A stretch of 64,000 nt of DNA from the NCBI GenBank assembly GCA_963575745.1, contig CAUYUJ010018048.1, positions 472,300 through 536,299 of the forward strand. The letters are read 5' to 3'. This document shows, in pieces, positions 10,640 to 20,885 of this stretch; positions within the stretch are counted from its first letter, which is position 1; every line of letters starts with the position of its first letter. Made by a program: the position numbers and the translations under genes. A model generated the notes under the pieces. It did not search any database, had not been told where the DNA came from, and saw only the letters and a program-made list of their open reading frames with translations. Source of the stretch: Prorocentrum cordatum (lineage: Eukaryota; Sar; Dinophyceae; Prorocentrales; Prorocentraceae).

Positions 10640-10775
10640 CAGCTCTTTGAGGCCCGTGACAGGCCCCGGGTTTGTCAAGCAGCGGCTCAGGATGGAAACC
10701 CGCCCCCCAGGAAGGGCTCCCGACCTCTGGGGAGCCACGCTGCGTACAAATGATTGCGTCGGATGTCTGGGATGA
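10640..10775 (+). repeat. famA, copy 3
   Basis: Well preserved: GGCTCAGGATGGAAACCCGC, CTCCCGACCTCTGGGGAGCC, ACGCTGCG, and the end CGTCGGATGTCTGGGATG. 10520-10560 just before it holds a half copy of the MITE-1 terminal repeat (CCAAGAAATCCGCGCG). Confidence 0.8.
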
Positions 10776-11930
10776 TGGGGGGACATAGGTGGGAGCTGTT
10801 CGGTCTGTTCGGCTCCGTCGCAGTCGGTTGTGTTCGATCGGTTCGGTTCGGTCCGTGGCTCGTTGCTGCGTCACTGCGCCCTTTTGGGCTTCTCCTGGTA
10901 CGTGAGCAGGGGGAAGCCGACATCAGCCCCCACAATTATGGATTTGACATGTCAGCGTTTGCATGTATGGCGGATGTGCGTAAGTGGAGGCGCCTTGTAG
11001 GCGAGGCCATTGCCAGGTGCCGCAGAGGGACCCCACGCGCGCGGCGACGTCCTGGGCCCACTCGCCGCGGCCGCGCCCGCGCCAGCATTCCCAGGGCCGC
11101 GCGTGCCACGGCCGCGTGCCACGGCCGAGGCGACGGCGGTTCTGTCCTTCGCGCGGCAGCGCCGCTGGCCCAGTCGAGGGCTTCCGCCCCCGCTTCCGTC
11201 GCCCTCTCATGACCTCGCCTGCGGAAAAAAATGAGATCGGGATCGACGCTCTCGAGGCAACTCGTTCAATGTAAGTTTATCGGCGCTCATTAAAACAAAT
11301 CTTCTGTTTATATAATCAACTGTTGGGGCTCTTCCGCGCGAGATTTCCGGCTTCGGACAAGTTTAGACCGATCTTACGTGGAGTTCTATGAACTGTTTTC
11401 GCTTGGTGCCTAAATTTTGTTATCGGGGGGATCTAAAACTGTTCGATGCGCGTTCGTCCGGGGCGGGCCGCGGGCGCCGTCCGGGGCTCTCGCCAGCGCC
11501 GCCAAGGGCCGACGCGCCCCTTGGTTTTTGCCCGGGACGGGCGCGCGAATATCCACAATGACGTTGGGCATTGACCACGCGTCAGCGCAAGGTGACGTCA
11601 AGTTCAAACGCCAACGAGCATGGCGTCAGCGCGCCGTTCGCATGGAATTGCGCGGCGTTGACGTTGGCCGACCGTCGAGCAGTTTCCGCTTGCAGTTCGC
11701 TCGTCGTTCGGCGGACGGTCTTATTGGTCGACAGTTCCTCACGTGGGGGGCGGGGGACGGTTTTCATGCGTTCAGTAGATTCGGTTCGGTCGGTTTTGGT
11801 TTCGCAGTGAGCTCAGTCGGTTTTCTGGTTGTATTTTCTCGCCCTGGGTGGCCCTGGGGAAATGGGACCCGACCCTGGCCCGAAGGTGGACACGCTGCGC
11901 TCTAGCGGGAACTCCACTTTTCTTGCGCCC
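10776..11930. other. Unassigned; GC-rich island 11000-11215
   Basis: 11000-11215 is much more GC-rich than its flanks and could be an exon, but both strands are open and no domain is seen. 11270-11420 is AT-rich. 11420-11900 shows GC-rich DNA without a recognisable repeat. Confidence 0.35.
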
Positions 11931-11934
11931 CTTC

Positions 11935-12430
11935 TTTAGGATGCAACTACTGGGAGGCCGAAATTGGCATCGGCGCTGGTATATCCGTGTCCTGAACTGG
12001 CATACCCCCGCTTAGTTCAGCTTAGCCCCATTTAATTTCGGCTCAGTCCCCCGCTGCATCTTGCTGGTCTAGTCTGGCCCAGTGGTTCCTCGATCTGGCT
12101 TGATAGCCCCCAGCTGTTGTTGCGAAAACCTCCAAGCAGCTGCTTCATACCATTGCGAAGGCCTTACGGCCTTTGCCGCCCACTTTGAAGGGGGACGGAA
12201 ACGACGGCGTCGGCGATGCCGACGACAACGCTGATGCATTGCAGCCGAAACCGTCTCCCGGGGAGGGCTTCCAATTCCCGCTGGCGGCCGGCAAACCCCT
12301 CCCCATGCTTGGCGCCCGCGCGCCCGCCGGCGCCGCGGGCAGAGGCAAGCGGCCGCAGCCGGCGCGGCCCAAGGTGCAGCCGGGGCTGGTGGTCGGAGGG
12401 CACCAAGTCGGAGGCCCGCGCGGACCTCCG
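11935..12430 (+). repeat. famG dispersed repeat, copy 1
   Basis: Shares with 20280-20645 ATGCAACT.CTGGGAGGCCGA, GGCATCGGCG, then CCTCGATC.GGCTTGAT.CCCCC and GTTGCGAA.ACCTCC. The far end (12410-12432) carries half of a MITE-1 terminus, CCCGCGCGGACCTCCGAGA. Confidence 0.55.
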
Positions 12431-12599
12431 AGATTTTAGTTTTTGTTTGTTTGTTCTCCTGTATGCAACGATCCCGGCCGGGCCGATCCCAGGCCCAGGA
12501 TCAGTGTACGCACCGGCTTGCCCAAGCTAGGAGGGCGTACGCACCGATACTGGGCCCAACATCGGTGTGGCCAGGACTGGTGCGTTCATGTGTGTACAG

Positions 12600-12755
12600 T
12601 TGAGCGACGCCAAAAAACAGGTCGTCTGCGCCAACATTGGCGCCGGACCTGCTCGCGTAATGTCCTGCGTGAGCGCCCTCGTCTCCACGTTGGCTTGCCG
12701 CGTTGGCGGCCCGCGTAGCCCGCGCGTAAGGTCGGTGTGCCACCTTGCGTAGACT
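12600..12755 (+). repeat. famB dispersed repeat, copy 1
   Basis: Family core: GGTCGTCTGCGCC, then CGTGAGCGCCCTCGTCTCCA, GGCTTGCCGCGTTGGCGGCC, CGCGTAAGGTCG and TGCCACC. Six copies in the window, all on the plus strand. Confidence 0.75.
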
Positions 12756-12989
12756 CGTGTCTGATCGTCGCTCAGGTGTATACTATTGGCGTCCTCCTAG
12801 GTTCCGCATCGTTTAACCGATCCCTATCCCATTTTCCATCCCCGTCCAGATCCCCACTATGCCACCACCCCAGTTGGGAATCAGCCCTTCGAAACTCGAA
12901 GGGAACAGCCTTTCTATCCCCATCTAGGGGGATAGTTCGGCCTCTGTGGCCCAGGCCACGCCCGTGGGGATAGGGATCGGTGCAGCGAT

Positions 12990-13215
12990 GGTCATAGGTG
13001 GGCGGGCTCTTCGGGCGCGGCCAGCAGTCCAGGCCCATCGCGGACGGGGTGCTCGTGCCCCGCCCCGCCGGCGGCCAGGAGCCTGCCCTGCCCCGGCGCG
13101 GCGCGGCCAGCGGCGTGGCGGCGGCCCCGCCGCCAGCAGAGGCGCCCCGCCGCCGCGGCGCGGGCGGCGCGCGCTCGCCAGCAGCCGGCGGCGGCAGGGA
13201 GGCTCCGAGGAGGAA
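12990..13215 (+). other. GC-rich exon-like island
   Basis: About 220 bp of strongly GC-rich DNA ending at a famA copy. A plus frame reads Pro/Ala/Arg-rich protein without domain; a minus frame is also open. Sharp edges in base composition, as seen for GC-rich exons in repeat-rich DNA, are the only argument. Confidence 0.25.
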
Positions 13216-13224
13216 AACCCAAAC

Positions 13225-13350
13225 GGGAGGTTTCTGGCCGTTTTGGGCCATCAGAAACCGACGCCGGATGGAGAGCTGGTCCCGGGGAAGGGGTCGGGAC
13301 TTCTGGGGACTCCGTATACTCAAGAAACAGGGCATCGCATGTCTGGGAAG
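13225..13350 (+). repeat. famA, copy 4
   Basis: Contains GGATGGAGAGCTGGTCCCGG, GGAAGGGGTCGGGACTTCTG, GGGACTCCG and the CGCATGTCTGGGAAGG end. Confidence 0.75.
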
Positions 13351-13429
13351 GCGCCGTTACCGGCAATTTCGTGTGCCTCGGAAGCCACGGCCGGGGCTCG
13401 CCCTGAAAGCCTGGGCAGGGCGGCGCCCC

Positions 13430-13690
13430 AGTTGAGGCCCTGGGAGCGGCGGCGTCGGCATCCTCTTGGCTCCCCCACCGGAGGCGTCGTCGAGGCTGCC
13501 CGGCCGCGCTCGCGCCACCGCGTCCTCCAGCGGGGCCCCGAGGGGGCCGAAGAGGGGCCGCGCCAGGGCGGCGGCCAGCGCGGGGCGGGGCGGCCTCGCT
13601 GAGGTGGCCCTGTGCGTGCCGGCGGGCGGCGGGCTGCTGGGGTACCTGGGCCGCATCCAGGCTTGGTGCCTCGGGGAAGGACTGCCTCGG
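13430..13690 (+). other. GC-rich exon-like island beside MITE-3
   Basis: GC-rich block whose plus frame contains the protein-like GGLAEVALCVPAGGGLLGYL stretch and stops being GC-rich exactly where the MITE-3 direct repeat begins. No domain recognised, and the minus strand is also open. Confidence 0.25.
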
Positions 13691-13940
13691 ACGTGTGCAT
13701 GTTTTCTCGGCGAGAACCATCGATCGGGGGTGGACAGACCTCCTACCCTGACACGTCGATTAGTGAATTGTCCGTTTTCGGTTCTCGAGAGGGCGCCGCG
13801 GCCGTTATTTTCCAGGCTTGCGCCCCCAGGTTTGGGCCTCAGGTCGTTTTCACTAAACCGCGTTTTACTAAAGGGGGGTCTGTCCATCCCCGAGGAATGC
13901 CCCGGACGTGTGCAATTGTTTTCTTGGCGAGAACCATCGA
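13688..13940. mobile_element. MITE-3 element, copy 1, with long direct repeats
   Basis: The terminal inverted repeat pair is GGGGGTGGACAGACCTCC (13726-13743) and GGGGGGTCTGTCCATCCCC (13873-13891). Outside it lies a direct repeat of 36-38 bp (13688-13723 and 13903-13940), beginning CGGACGTGTGCA and ending CGAGAACCATCGA. The interior contains GACACGTCGATTAG and CGTTTTCACTAAA. No coding capacity. Confidence 0.75.
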
Positions 13941-14076
13941 GGACCATCCTGGACCCTCGAGCCAACAAAAACACGCACGAGACAGACAAATGAACCGGAA
14001 ATGGGCGTCCGAGCGACGGCAGGGAGGAGCAGGGGGCGAGGACGAAAAAGCGCCATAAAAAGATAAACTTCTGGCA

Positions 14077-14199
14077 CTCCGCGCGGAATTCTTGAATCCG
14101 CGCTGGGCGCCCCCGGCGGCGCCTCTGGTGCCGCCCCTGGCGCGCTCCGCGCGCCAGGGAAGGGGTCCAGCGCAGATCCAAGAAATCCGCACAGACCGT
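14077..14199. mobile_element. MITE-1 foldback element, copy 1
   Basis: About 120 bp that folds end to end: left CTCCGCGCGGAATTCTTGAA then TCCGCGCTGG; right, in reverse, GGTCTGTGCGGATTTCTTGG then ATCTGCGCTGG. The centre is itself palindromic (GGCGCGC / GCGCGCC). Four copies occur in the window. Confidence 0.8.
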
Positions 14200-14619
14200 C
14201 GACAGTCATGTTTTTGCAGTTTTTTTTGACTACAACCACTTGCGGACCCTACTTTAACCAGCCTCGAGCTTATCCCTATCCCTAAGATTGGTAAGTCGCA
14301 AGGCGACGACAGTCTTAGTGATGCGTCCTCAGAAGCTGAGGGGATCCTTAAGATCAGCATCGAGATAAGGTGATGCCCAGAATAGGGATACGGATCTGTT
14401 TCTGGCTGGTAATACCCAGGACCTTCAGGACCACGATCCCCAGAAATCACGCTGCGTCTGCGCCCTCAGGGCCACACCCAGACTTCGCAAGGCTTCCTCT
14501 CCCAGGGCATCCAGGGGCGCCCAGGGGCTTCTGGGCCTTCTGGAACCCTCTGCACACCGCTCCTTGCGAAGGATTCCGGGCGCGGGGCGCGCCACCCTTG
14601 CGCAGGCGCGCGCAAAACC

Positions 14620-14790
14620 ATTTGAGCGACGCAAGAGAACCGGGTCGTCTGCGCCGACATCGGCGCGGAATGCTGGCCGCGTAGGGTCGCGCGCAAGCGC
14701 CCTCGTCTCCAACGAAGCGTGCCGCTCGGGCGGAAGCGTGCCGCGCGGGCGGCCCGAGTCAGCCGCGGCGTGAGGTCGCTATGCCATCTC
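14620..14790 (+). repeat. famB, copy 2
   Basis: GAGCGACGCAAGAGAACCGG, GTCGTCTGCGCCGACATCGG, GCAAGCGCCCTCGTCTCCAA and GTGAGGTCGCTATGCCATCT can be read. 14200-14600 before it holds short repeats of TTATCCCTATCCCTAAG type and no gene. Confidence 0.75.
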
Positions 14791-14844
14791 GCAAAAGGCC
14801 CGTTGCTGATCGTCGCCCACTTGTCTCGCGTCCTCCGAGCGTCC

Positions 14845-15055
14845 GTGGTTGCATCCAGGCGGAGTTGAGGGCCGTGGTGGCGGAGCGCGAGCCCCTCGTC
14901 GCCCCCGAGCGCCTGCTCTGGGAGCCGCGCGCCGAGGTGGCGGAGGCCCTGTCCCCGCAGGAGGAGGAGCCGAGGGACGAAATACGCCGTCGCCCCCGAG
15001 GCGTCGGGACAGGCGCCCCCCCCCCCCCCCCTCGGGCGCATCCAGCTCCTTCGCT
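14845..15055. other. GC-rich island
   Basis: GC-rich block open on both strands, ending in a C14 run at 15017-15030. Exon-like by composition only. Confidence 0.2.
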
Positions 15056-15115
15056 GCTTATGCTCAGGAGGAGGGGGGAGGTGAGGGGTACGGTCAACCC
15101 TGGCAGTAAGGTGAA

Positions 15116-15174
15116 GTCGGGCGTGTCCCTCGACAGGAGGAATATTCAAACATAGTCAAACATAGTATGGGGAC

Positions 15175-15268
<94 letters not shown>

Positions 15269-15389
15269 TATATATATAATAATAATAATTATATATATAC
15301 ACATACATATATATACATATATTTGTGATTTTTGATTATTTCGGAGCATTTTTTCCAAAAAAATCCGCCTGTAGGAGGACATGCCCGAC
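15116..15389. mobile_element. MITE-2 element, copy 2, with T85 tract
   Basis: Ends are GTCGGGCGTGTCCCTCGACA (left) and, in reverse, GTCGGGCATGTCCTCCTACA (right). The direct repeat CAGTAAGG(A)TGA flanks it (15104-15114 and about 15394-15405). Where copy 1 has ACGATTTTTCGAC this copy has ACG followed by 85 T (15176-15260), then a TATATA/TAATAA stretch, so it is about 110 bp longer. Confidence 0.75.
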
Positions 15390-15444
15390 CTAACAGTAAG
15401 GATGATCGACTTACTGAGGATACCTTGACATCCTTGCCTCTTCG

Positions 15445-15562
15445 GCAATCTTCGGTGCATCCTCAGCCGCTTGCGATGGCCAGCCTCGCTCGAAGAGCCT
15501 CGGCATGAGCGCCCAAGGCCCCTGCACCCTTACCGCGCATCCTTACGATACGGGTTGACTGC
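15445..15562 (+). repeat. famF, copy 2
   Basis: CATCCTCAGCCGCTTGCGAT, GGCC, CCCAAGGCCCCTGCACCCTT, ACCGCGCATCCTTACGATAC, GGGTTGACTGCAGTGGG. Confidence 0.65.
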
Positions 15563-15779
15563 AGTGGGCGGGGGCTGCCTCCTCCACACCTCCGCTGGGC
15601 CGCGGGTGCCGCGGCCAGGGACGCGACCGCACCTCGTGCGAACGCGTGCGCAGCAGCAGCCGAGGGAAATACACCGGCGAAATCCCCACCCCACCCTCGC
15701 TGATCGAAGACCGAGGCCACTCGAAGGGCGGCGGCTCGAGGTTCGAGCCTCGATGATCGAGGTGTGAGGCTTTATGGTT

Positions 15780-15850
15780 TTCGGGGGCCCTCGTCGCCAC
15801 GGCTGGACGCAGCTCGAAAAACTAGTGCGTCTGGACCCTGGCAGGAGCTG
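15780..15850 (+). repeat. famE dispersed repeat, copy 1
   Basis: famE core: GGCCCTCGTCGCCACGGCTG, GA(T/C)(T/G)C(G/A)(C/G)CTCGAA, then in better copies GTCCTGGTCAGAACGC(A/G)CCC. Six copies; only the one at 27.9 kb is inverted. Confidence 0.6.
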
Positions 15851-16139
15851 AGGACCCACTTTGAGCGGAATTTGAAGCGACCCTCGCCGATCAACGATTC
15901 AGGCAGCTCGATGGGCGGCGGTGGTACGGTTCGGAATCCGTCGAGGAGAAATCCGAGCTCTAGCCCCGCCTACCGTCGATTCAGGAGAATCGATGGTTGG
16001 TGGGGCGTAGGGTTCCGATTTCGGCACCTAGACGAAGCCCATGATCCAGACCTCTTCGCGCCATGGACGAAAAGTACACCAGAGAAAACCCCAGTCTCAA
16101 GGAACGATAATATAATGTATGGCATATCGGGGGGAAAAC

Positions 16140-16435
16140 GAAAGAGTGAGACAGGTGTAACAAAATACCAAGGGAGAGAGAGGGAGAGAGAGAGGGGAAT
16201 GATACACAGAGAGAGAGAGAGATATTGCATAACATGGAGACAAACATCACAGATAATGACTATATATATATTGCATATCAAAGAGTGGGACAGGCATAAG
16301 GAATGACAAATAGAGAGAGAGAGAGAGGGAGAGAGAGAGAGAGGGGGGATGAGACAGAGAGATAGATATTGCATAACACAGGGAGAAAACAATCAGCATG
16401 CGGAAAAGACAGGAAAAGAGAGAGAGAGAGGGGGC
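16140..16435 (+). repeat. GA-rich tandem units of about 135 bp
   Basis: Three diverged units, each with a (GA)n run, then GATATTGCATAACA(T/C) and a GAGACA(G/A) lead. The minus strand reads as Ser/Leu-rich spurious frames. Confidence 0.7.
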
Positions 16436-16580
16436 GTCCACCGACAGCTGCCCATCGAGAGTCGCCCACCGCAATCGGCTGGCCACTTTCGCCAATCTCT
16501 CGAGGGGGCGCCCACCGAAGACCTCACACCGAGAGCCGCCCACCGGAATCGGCCGCCCACTTTCGCCAATGCCTTCTAGG
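16436..16580 (+). repeat. Two tandem copies of a 66-bp unit
   Basis: CGAGAGTCGCCCACCGCAAT..CGGCTGGCCACTTTCGCCAAT and CGAGAGCCGCCCACCGGAAT..CGGCCGCCCACTTTCGCCAAT lie about 66 bp apart. Confidence 0.7.
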
Positions 16581-16639
16581 TCTGCTAGGACCCCTTGAGT
16601 GTAAACACTGACTGGGGAATCGCGACGGAAGGTCTTTTC

Positions 16640-16745
16640 ATGCTTTCGGGCTCTGGGGCCCTTCGCTGGGCCCCCGGATCAGCAAAAAACGGCTCAGGTT
16701 GAAAAACCGGTGCTGGGGAGGGGGCCCAGACCTCTGATAGAGCGC
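16640..16745 (+). repeat. famA, copy 5
   Basis: GGATCAGCAAAAAACGGCTC, AGGTTGAAAAACCGGTGCTG, GGGAGGGGGCCCAGACCTCT. Confidence 0.75.
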
Positions 16746-17036
16746 TTTCTGTGGTCGCTTGCAGGGCGGGGGGGTTGGAACTGGACACCCCCCCCTGGAT
16801 GGATGGGGGGGGTTCGAACTCCCCGCCCCTCCTCCCCTGCATCTCCCTCTCCTCGGGCCGGCGCCGGCGTCGTCGGCGGCGGCTGGCGGCGGCGGCGGGG
16901 AGCGTTGATGAAGACGACGACTTCCTTTTTCGGGCCGGCGGCGACGCCTGCGGCGGCGGGCGGCGGCGGCGGGGAGCGTCGACGAGGACGATGGCGACGA
17001 CGACGACGACTACGACGACACTCCGCCACCATGCCT

Positions 17037-17157
17037 TGGTTTTGGGTCAGAGTCCTACTTGATGCCTCTTGGGGTCTTGTCGGAGGGCTCTCGGGGGCCA
17101 CTGAAGGGCATTGTGTAGCCCCCTGGGCGCCTCTTGGGCGTCTCTTGGGGCCTCTGA
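17037..17157 (+). repeat. Direct repeat left of the TGG array
   Basis: GGTTTTGGGTCAGAGTCCTA, then GATGCCTCTTGGGGTCTTGT and GGGCTCTCGGGGGCC. A second copy lies on the other side of the array at 18594-18700. Confidence 0.75.
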
Positions 17158-18580
17158 GGTGGTGGTCGTGGTGGGCTGTGGTGGTGGTGGTGGTGGTGGT
17201 GGTTGTGGCGGTGGTGGTGGTGGTGGTAGTTGGTGTTGGTGGTGGTGGTGGTGGTGGTTGTGGTGGCAGGTTGTGGTGGTGGTGGTGGTCGTGGTGGCGG
17301 CGGTGGTGGTAGTGGTGGTGCGGTGGTTTCTGGTGGTGGTTGTAGTTGTGGTGGTGGTGGGTTGAGGTGGTGGTGGTTGTGGCGGTGGCGGTGTGGTGGT
17401 TTGTCGTGGTGGTTGTGGTGGTGGTAGTGGTTGTGGCGGTGGTGGGTTGTGGTGGTGGTAGTGGTGGTGGTGGTGGTGGTGGTGGTGGTATGGTTGTGAT
17501 GGTGATGGTTTGTTGTGGCGGTGATTGTTGTGGTTGTTGTTGTTGTTGGTGGTGGTGGGGTCATGGTTTGTGGTGGTGGTGGAGGGTTGTGGTGGTGGTG
17601 GTGGCCATGGTGGTGGTTGTTGTGGGGTGGTGGTGTTGTGGTGTTGTGGTGTGGTGGTTTGGTGGTTGTGGTGGTGGTGGTGTGGTAGTGGTTTGTGGTG
17701 GTGTGGTAGTGGTTTGTGGTGGTGGTGGCGGTGTGGTGGCGGAAGTGTTGGTTGTTGCGGCGTGGTGGTTTGTGGTGGTGGTGGTGGTGGCGGTGGTGGT
17801 GGTGGCGGTGGTTTGTGGATGTGGTGCTGGTGGTGGTGGTAGTGGCGTTGGTTGTGGTGTTGTGGTGGTTTGGGGTGGTGTTGGTGGCGGTGGTGGTGTT
17901 TGCTGGTTCTGCTGCTGGTAGTAGTGTTTGTGGTTGTGGTAGATTGTGGTGTTGGTGGTGATTGTGGTGGTGGGTTGTTGTGGTGGTCGAGGTGGTGGTA
18001 GTGAGTTGTTGTGGTGGTGGTGGTGAGCTGTTTAGGTTGTGGTTGTGTGGTGGTTGATGGTGGTGGTGGTGGGTTGAGGCGGTGGTGGTGGTGGTGGTGG
18101 CGTGGTGGTTTGTGGTGGTGGTGGTGGGCTGTAGTGTTGGTGGCGGTTGTGCTGCTGCTGTTATTGGTGGTGGTGGTGGTGGTGGGTGGTGGGTGGTGGG
18201 TAGTGGGTGGTGGTGGTGGTTGTGGCGGTGGTGGTTGTGGTGGTGGTGGTGGTGGTGTGGTTGTTTGTGGTGGTCGTATTGGTGTTGGTGGGTTGTGGTG
18301 ATGGTGGTGATGGTGGTGGCGGTGGTGGTTATTGTGGTGGTAACGGTGTGGTGGTCTGTGGTGGTGGTGGTTGTTGTGGGTTGTTGTGGGTTGTGGTGGT
18401 GCTGGTGGTGGTGGCGTCTCTGGTGGTGGTGGTGTAGTGGTTTGTGGTGATGGTGGTTTTTGTGGTGGTGGTGGTGGTGGTGGTGGGTTGTGGTGGTTTT
18501 GGTCGTGGTGGTGGTGGTGGCGGTTTTGGTGGTGGTGATCTGGTGGTTTGTGGTGGTGGTGGTGGTGTGGCCTTCGGGTC
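17158..18580 (+). repeat. 1.4-kb TGG/GGT array
   Basis: About 1.4 kb of GGT units with TTG, GCG and GTA interruptions. The minus strand gives a 608-codon His/Thr/Pro frame, caused by CCA repetition and not taken as a gene. G-runs on one strand make quadruplex formation possible (inference). Confidence 0.95.
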
Positions 18581-18593
18581 TTCCCGCCGCTGT

Positions 18594-18700
18594 GTCGTGG
18601 TTTTGGGTCAGAGTTCTAATAGATGCCTCTCGAGGTCTCGTTAGAAGGGTCTCGGGGGCGTCTGGCGATTTGTGTGTTCCCTGTGCGGCCTCTGGGCCCT
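18594..18700 (+). repeat. Direct repeat right of the TGG array
   Basis: GGTTTTGGGTCAGAGTTCTA, GATGCCTCTCGAGGTCTCGT, GGGTCTCGGGGGCG: same order as at 17037. Confidence 0.75.
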
Positions 18701-18944
18701 CTCTGGCCGTCGTCGCTGCGTCCCCGCTGTCGGCGCTGCTGGCGGCCGCAAGCGCAGGCGTCGGCGCCGGCGCCGGGGGGGGGTTCGGGAGGGGGGGGGG
18801 GTACCCCCTAGTTCTGATCGACGGCGCCGTGTGTTGGGGGGGGGCCTCCCCGGTTCGAGACGCGCCGCCGAATGCTCCCAAGGCAAGCGCCCGTGAAACG
18901 CGCTGTCTCAGACCTCTGGGTGTCCGTGCTCGTGAAAGAATAGC

Positions 18945-19078
18945 GGCTGGGACCCTCTCTAGGCCATTTGATCAGCAAACAGCGACTCAGTATGAGGAAC
19001 TTGTGTTGGGGAGGGTGCCCAGACCTTCGGATGTCCGTTGTGAGAACATCACGACGTCGGATGTCTGGGTATCGACGC
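18945..19078 (+). repeat. famA, copy 6
   Basis: CAGCGACTCAGTATGAGGAA, CTTGTGTTGGGGAGGGTGCC, CAGACCTTCGGATG and the end ATCACGACGTCGGATGTCTG. Confidence 0.75.
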
Positions 19079-19327
19079 CTTGGTCATGGTTCAGGCCGGC
19101 TGTTGCCGAGTCGCGGGGATGGCCCACGAATCGACGGTGGCCGAGATGGAAGGTGGTCAAGATCGGCACGATGACGTTCCCTCGCTCAGTCTTGACCCAG
19201 AGGAGGAGGAGGACGAGCTACCGCCGCCGCCGCTCGGCGCGGGGCGGCGGCGTGGCCGCCGCGGCCGCAGCCGCAGCGCCCGCCGGAGCCGCAGCGCGAG
19301 GAAGAAAAAAGGGGCATACACATCGAA

Positions 19328-19470
19328 TCTCGGAGTTCCGCGTGGATTTCTTGGTTCGGCGCCTGGCCACCCCCGTTGGCGGCGCCCCTGGCGCCGACCT
19401 TGGCGCGCCCCTCGCGCCAAAAAGGAGGGAGGTCCAGCGCCGATGCAAGGTATTCGCGCGGACCTCCGAA
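19328..19470. mobile_element. MITE-1 foldback element, copy 2 (best preserved)
   Basis: Left end CTCGGAGTTCCGCGTGGATT then TCTTGGTTCGGCGCCTGG. Right end in reverse TTCGGAGGTCCGCGCGAATA then CCTTGCATCGGCGCTGGACC. About 38-bp termini and a 65-bp centre with GGCGCC palindromes. Defines the family ends. Confidence 0.85.
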
Positions 19471-19504
19471 AGAAGACGGCGGGATTGACCGCGTGGACAT
19501 TCGC

Positions 19505-19625
19505 GCGTCGGCAGCCCTCGCAATGCGGCGCGTGAGCGCCCTCGTTCCCGATCTGGCGTGCCTCACTGGCGGCCCGCGTACGCTACCGCGTAAGGTCGCC
19601 ATGCCATCGTGCGTGAGACCCCTTT
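19505..19625 (+). repeat. famB, copy 3
   Basis: GCGTGAGCGCCCTCGTTCCC, TGGCGTGCCTCACTGGCGGC, CGCGTAAGGTCGCCATGCCA. It directly follows the MITE-1 copy. Confidence 0.75.
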
Positions 19626-20279
19626 CCGTTCCTCGCTCGAATGTGTGAGGTTTCAGTAGGACCGAGGCATCAGATCGAGGTCGGCTCCGGGAGGGTACCC
19701 TCGTGTTCTTCGTGCTTGCTGGATACAGTCGGCCCGGATTAGTAGGTCGACCCTGCCAAATCAAGGGTACTCAGGGTACTCTTGTGTCCTGTGTCTCGCG
19801 ACCCATGCCTCTTACATTCCTGTGGCAATGTGGCCCTCGGAAGGGTCTTATGTCCTCTCGCGTGTCCTGTCCAACCAAGTCCGACTGTATTCTTGTGCAT
19901 TCTAGGGAGGGCACCCTCGGACGTTCTGTTTGTTTGGGCCGACGGAGGGTCTCATGTTCTTGAAGGATGCTCTTCTGGCCCAGGTCCGACTGGCCTAGGT
20001 CCGACTAGGTTCTGGCCTGGGTCCTAGGCCTTCCCCGAAGGCACAGACAACTTCTCAGAAGGCCAGAGTGTTTCTGAGAAGTCCCGCTTCCTTCTGAGAG
20101 GGTCTACCACCCTCCACTTCCCCCTCCCTCAGCCTCGCCGCTGAGTGTGCTTATGCCGTTGTTTCTTCCTCTGGCAGCGCCCGCTCGCCGCCCCTCTCGC
20201 CCGCGGACGGCCCCCGCGCTGCAGGCCGCCGCCGCCTCCGGCCGCGCTCTTCGGACCCCCCGCCCCTGCAGGCCCTCTG
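19626..20279. other. Unassigned stretch
   Basis: Contains several GAGGG(C/T)ACCCTCG hairpin-like motifs (19690, 19910) and CTTCTGAGAAG-type palindromes at 20050-20100. No gene supported. Confidence 0.4.
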
Positions 20280-20645
20280 GGAATGCAACTCCTGGGAGGC
20301 CGAGTGCGGCATCGGCGGTGGTGTTCAGCGGCGAGCGAGGGGTTTGGGGAAACGAGAGGGAGGGGCCCTTCTCAGCAGGCCTCCGGCCTTCTGAGATGTT
20401 TTTTTTGCGTGTCCTCGGAGCGGCCTGGAAAACTTCTCGGCAGGCCCGGTGACGTCTTGGCCTTCCGAGAAGGCCTTCTCCTTCTCGCTTCCCACCCCGG
20501 GCGCGCCGCCTGCTCCCGCTCGGCCCCGCTTGATCCTGGGCTTGCTCTTGGGCTTCGTCTGGCCTCAACGGGCTCAACGGCCCCTCGATCGGGCTTGATG
20601 CCCCCCCAGTCGTTCTTGCGAAGACCTCCCGCGGCGCTCCTCGGC
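20280..20645 (+). repeat. famG, copy 2
   Basis: GAATGCAACTCCTGGGAGGC, CGAGTGCGGCATCGGCGGTG, later CCCCTCGATCGGGCTTGATG and CGTTCTTGCGAAGACCTCC. The middle part differs from copy 1, and an overlapping 232-codon minus frame here is not taken as a gene. Confidence 0.55.
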
Positions 20646-20734
20646 GCCCCCGCCCCGCAGGCCCTCGGGTGCCACCCACCCCGAGGGGGGGGGGCAGGCT
20701 CGGGGTGGTGGAAGCACCGTCCCCCGACGGCTCA

Positions 20735-20885
20735 CTGATCTCCGATGGAAGCTTCATGGCCCACCCCGCCCAGGAACGTGCGGCTTCGCTCTCGGAGGTC
20801 AATCGCCGGTCTGTCGGCGATGCATCGCCGATTCGGGCTCGATGTGCCCCCCCCCCCCCCCCCTGAGCCGGTGCTGGTCACCCGA
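20735..20885 (+). repeat. famC, copy 2
   Basis: CCGCCCAGGAACGTGCGGCT, GGTCTGTCGGCGATGCATCG, CCGATTCGGGCTCGATGTG, C16 run, GAGCCGGT. Confidence 0.75.

Noticed and set aside
17055-18881. 608-codon minus-strand frame rich in His, Thr and Pro
   Set aside because: Produced by CCA repetition of the TGG array; all three frames of such an array are open and no domain exists.
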